Below, piece after piece: positions 5,029 to 5,367 of a stretch of 5,367 nucleotides of DNA. Numbering within the stretch: position 1 is the first letter of the stretch; each line of letters opens with the position of its first letter. The translations under genes and the position numbers were made by a program. Source of the DNA: Prolixibacteraceae bacterium (GTDB lineage: Bacteria; Bacteroidota; Bacteroidia; Bacteroidales; Prolixibacteraceae); the NCBI GenBank assembly GCA_027858145.1, contig JAQIDF010000248.1, positions 1 through 5,367 of the forward strand, given 5' to 3'. The notes under the pieces are model-generated. The model was given only the letters and a program-made list of their open reading frames with translations, had not been told where the DNA came from and searched no databases.

Positions 5029-5367
5029 CCACACACAAAGGACGGCACAAACCCCGACGCAATCAATCATATTGGTACCGTAAAATCATTACTCAGCGAA
5101 GGTGAATATTACAAGGCTCACCAGGAACTGAAAAACATGCAGGGTTCCTACACTCAATCATATCAACCCCTGTGTGATTTAATGCTCAAATTCGACCATA
5201 AAATTGTCACCAATTATTACCGCGACCTCGACCTTTCGGATGCAACAACCCATGTTGAATATTCAACATCAGAGAGTGACTACAGCCGTGAGCTTTTTTT
5301 ACTTCTCAGTATTTTTACAATACGATTAAATACTATCTCTGCTGTATTCCAATGGTATCCACCAGTT
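5029..5367 (+). pseudogene. GH95 alpha-L-fucosidase N-terminal domain fragment (Glyco_hyd_65N_2 type), no start, cut by window edge
   Basis: One open frame of 113 codons runs from just after a stop (5026-5028) to the window edge. Its landmarks match the N-terminal beta-sandwich domain of GH95 fucosidases (1,2-alpha-L-fucosidase and relatives, normally about 700-800 residues): DGTNPDAI (codons 5-12), a helical LLSEGEYYKAHQEL (21-34), SYQPLCDLMLKF (44-55), YYRDLDLSDATTHVEY (63-78), YSRELF (85-90) and IFTIRL (95-100). The signal peptide and the W/GNGRLGAMVFGG and NE-LWSGGP region that normally come first are missing, and there is no ATG before codon 37. SYQPLCDL has Cys where the family nearly always has Gly, and the segment after SRELF (LLLS) lacks the usual SHPD-like residues. 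These are signs of decay. The catalytic (alpha/alpha)6 barrel would lie beyond the window. The family call comes from remembered motifs; the fragment status is what I see. Confidence 0.7.

Noticed and set aside
4998..5106. ATG frame MLFYKKVALLTTHK that could supply a start for the fucosidase fragment through a frameshift near 5040
   Set aside because: Its residues do not resemble the GH95 region that normally precedes TNPDA, and it is too short to be a signal peptide plus the missing 50-60 residues.
5280..5366. Minus-strand open frame at the right edge (TGGYHWNTAEIV...)
   Set aside because: It is only 28 codons before a stop and overlaps the plus-strand GH95 frame, whose RELF and FTIRL motifs fall in the same bases.
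1..5367. Search for tRNA, rRNA, CRISPR arrays, riboswitches and complete insertion sequences
   Set aside because: I see no cloverleaf, regularly spaced repeats, conserved riboswitch core or transposase reading frame in the window.

Overview
The window looks like chromosomal DNA from a member of the Bacteroidota. The DNA is AT-rich, ATG starts have weak Shine-Dalgarno sequences, and the protein set fits that phylum: a CotH-family lipoprotein, a DUF2490-type outer-membrane barrel, a DUF4956 membrane protein, and a histidine kinase and a GH95 fucosidase of the kinds common there. A polysaccharide-degrading marine or sediment Bacteroidia (for example Marinilabiliales/Prolixibacteraceae) is my guess from style only.

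Positions 96-4319, minus strand, hold one complete operon of five genes. In transcription order they are: a small secreted Spy/CpxP-like protein with two LTxxQ-type motifs (4226-3813), a VTC-type polyphosphate polymerase domain protein (3801-3007), a DUF4956 multi-pass membrane protein (2995-2252), a DUF2490-like outer-membrane beta-barrel (2209-1556), and a CotH-kinase-family lipoprotein (1541-132). Gaps are 11, 11, 42 and 14 bases. A UUCG-type hairpin with a T tract (116-96) ends the operon. Upstream, an ATCGACA direct repeat with a 21-base period (4292-4319) lies just behind a plausible -7 element and is a good operator candidate. VTC, DUF4956 and CotH genes are known neighbours in many bacteria. 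Here the set spans cytoplasm, inner membrane, periplasm and outer membrane, which suggests an envelope phosphate or polyphosphate/protein-phosphorylation module. Its biochemical purpose is not evident from sequence.

Positions 4320-5367 look like decayed DNA. An orphan minus-strand terminator (4348-4369) is followed by about 135 bases with no convincing gene. Next come a perfect short palindrome (4505-4517), the ATPase end of a histidine kinase with no DHp domain and an apparent one-base frameshift (about 4526-4904), and three successive hairpins (4906-4991). Last is a start-less piece of the N-terminal domain of a GH95 alpha-L-fucosidase (5029 to the window edge). Palindromes sit next to both remnants.

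The first 95 bases, downstream of the operon terminator, hold no gene I can support.
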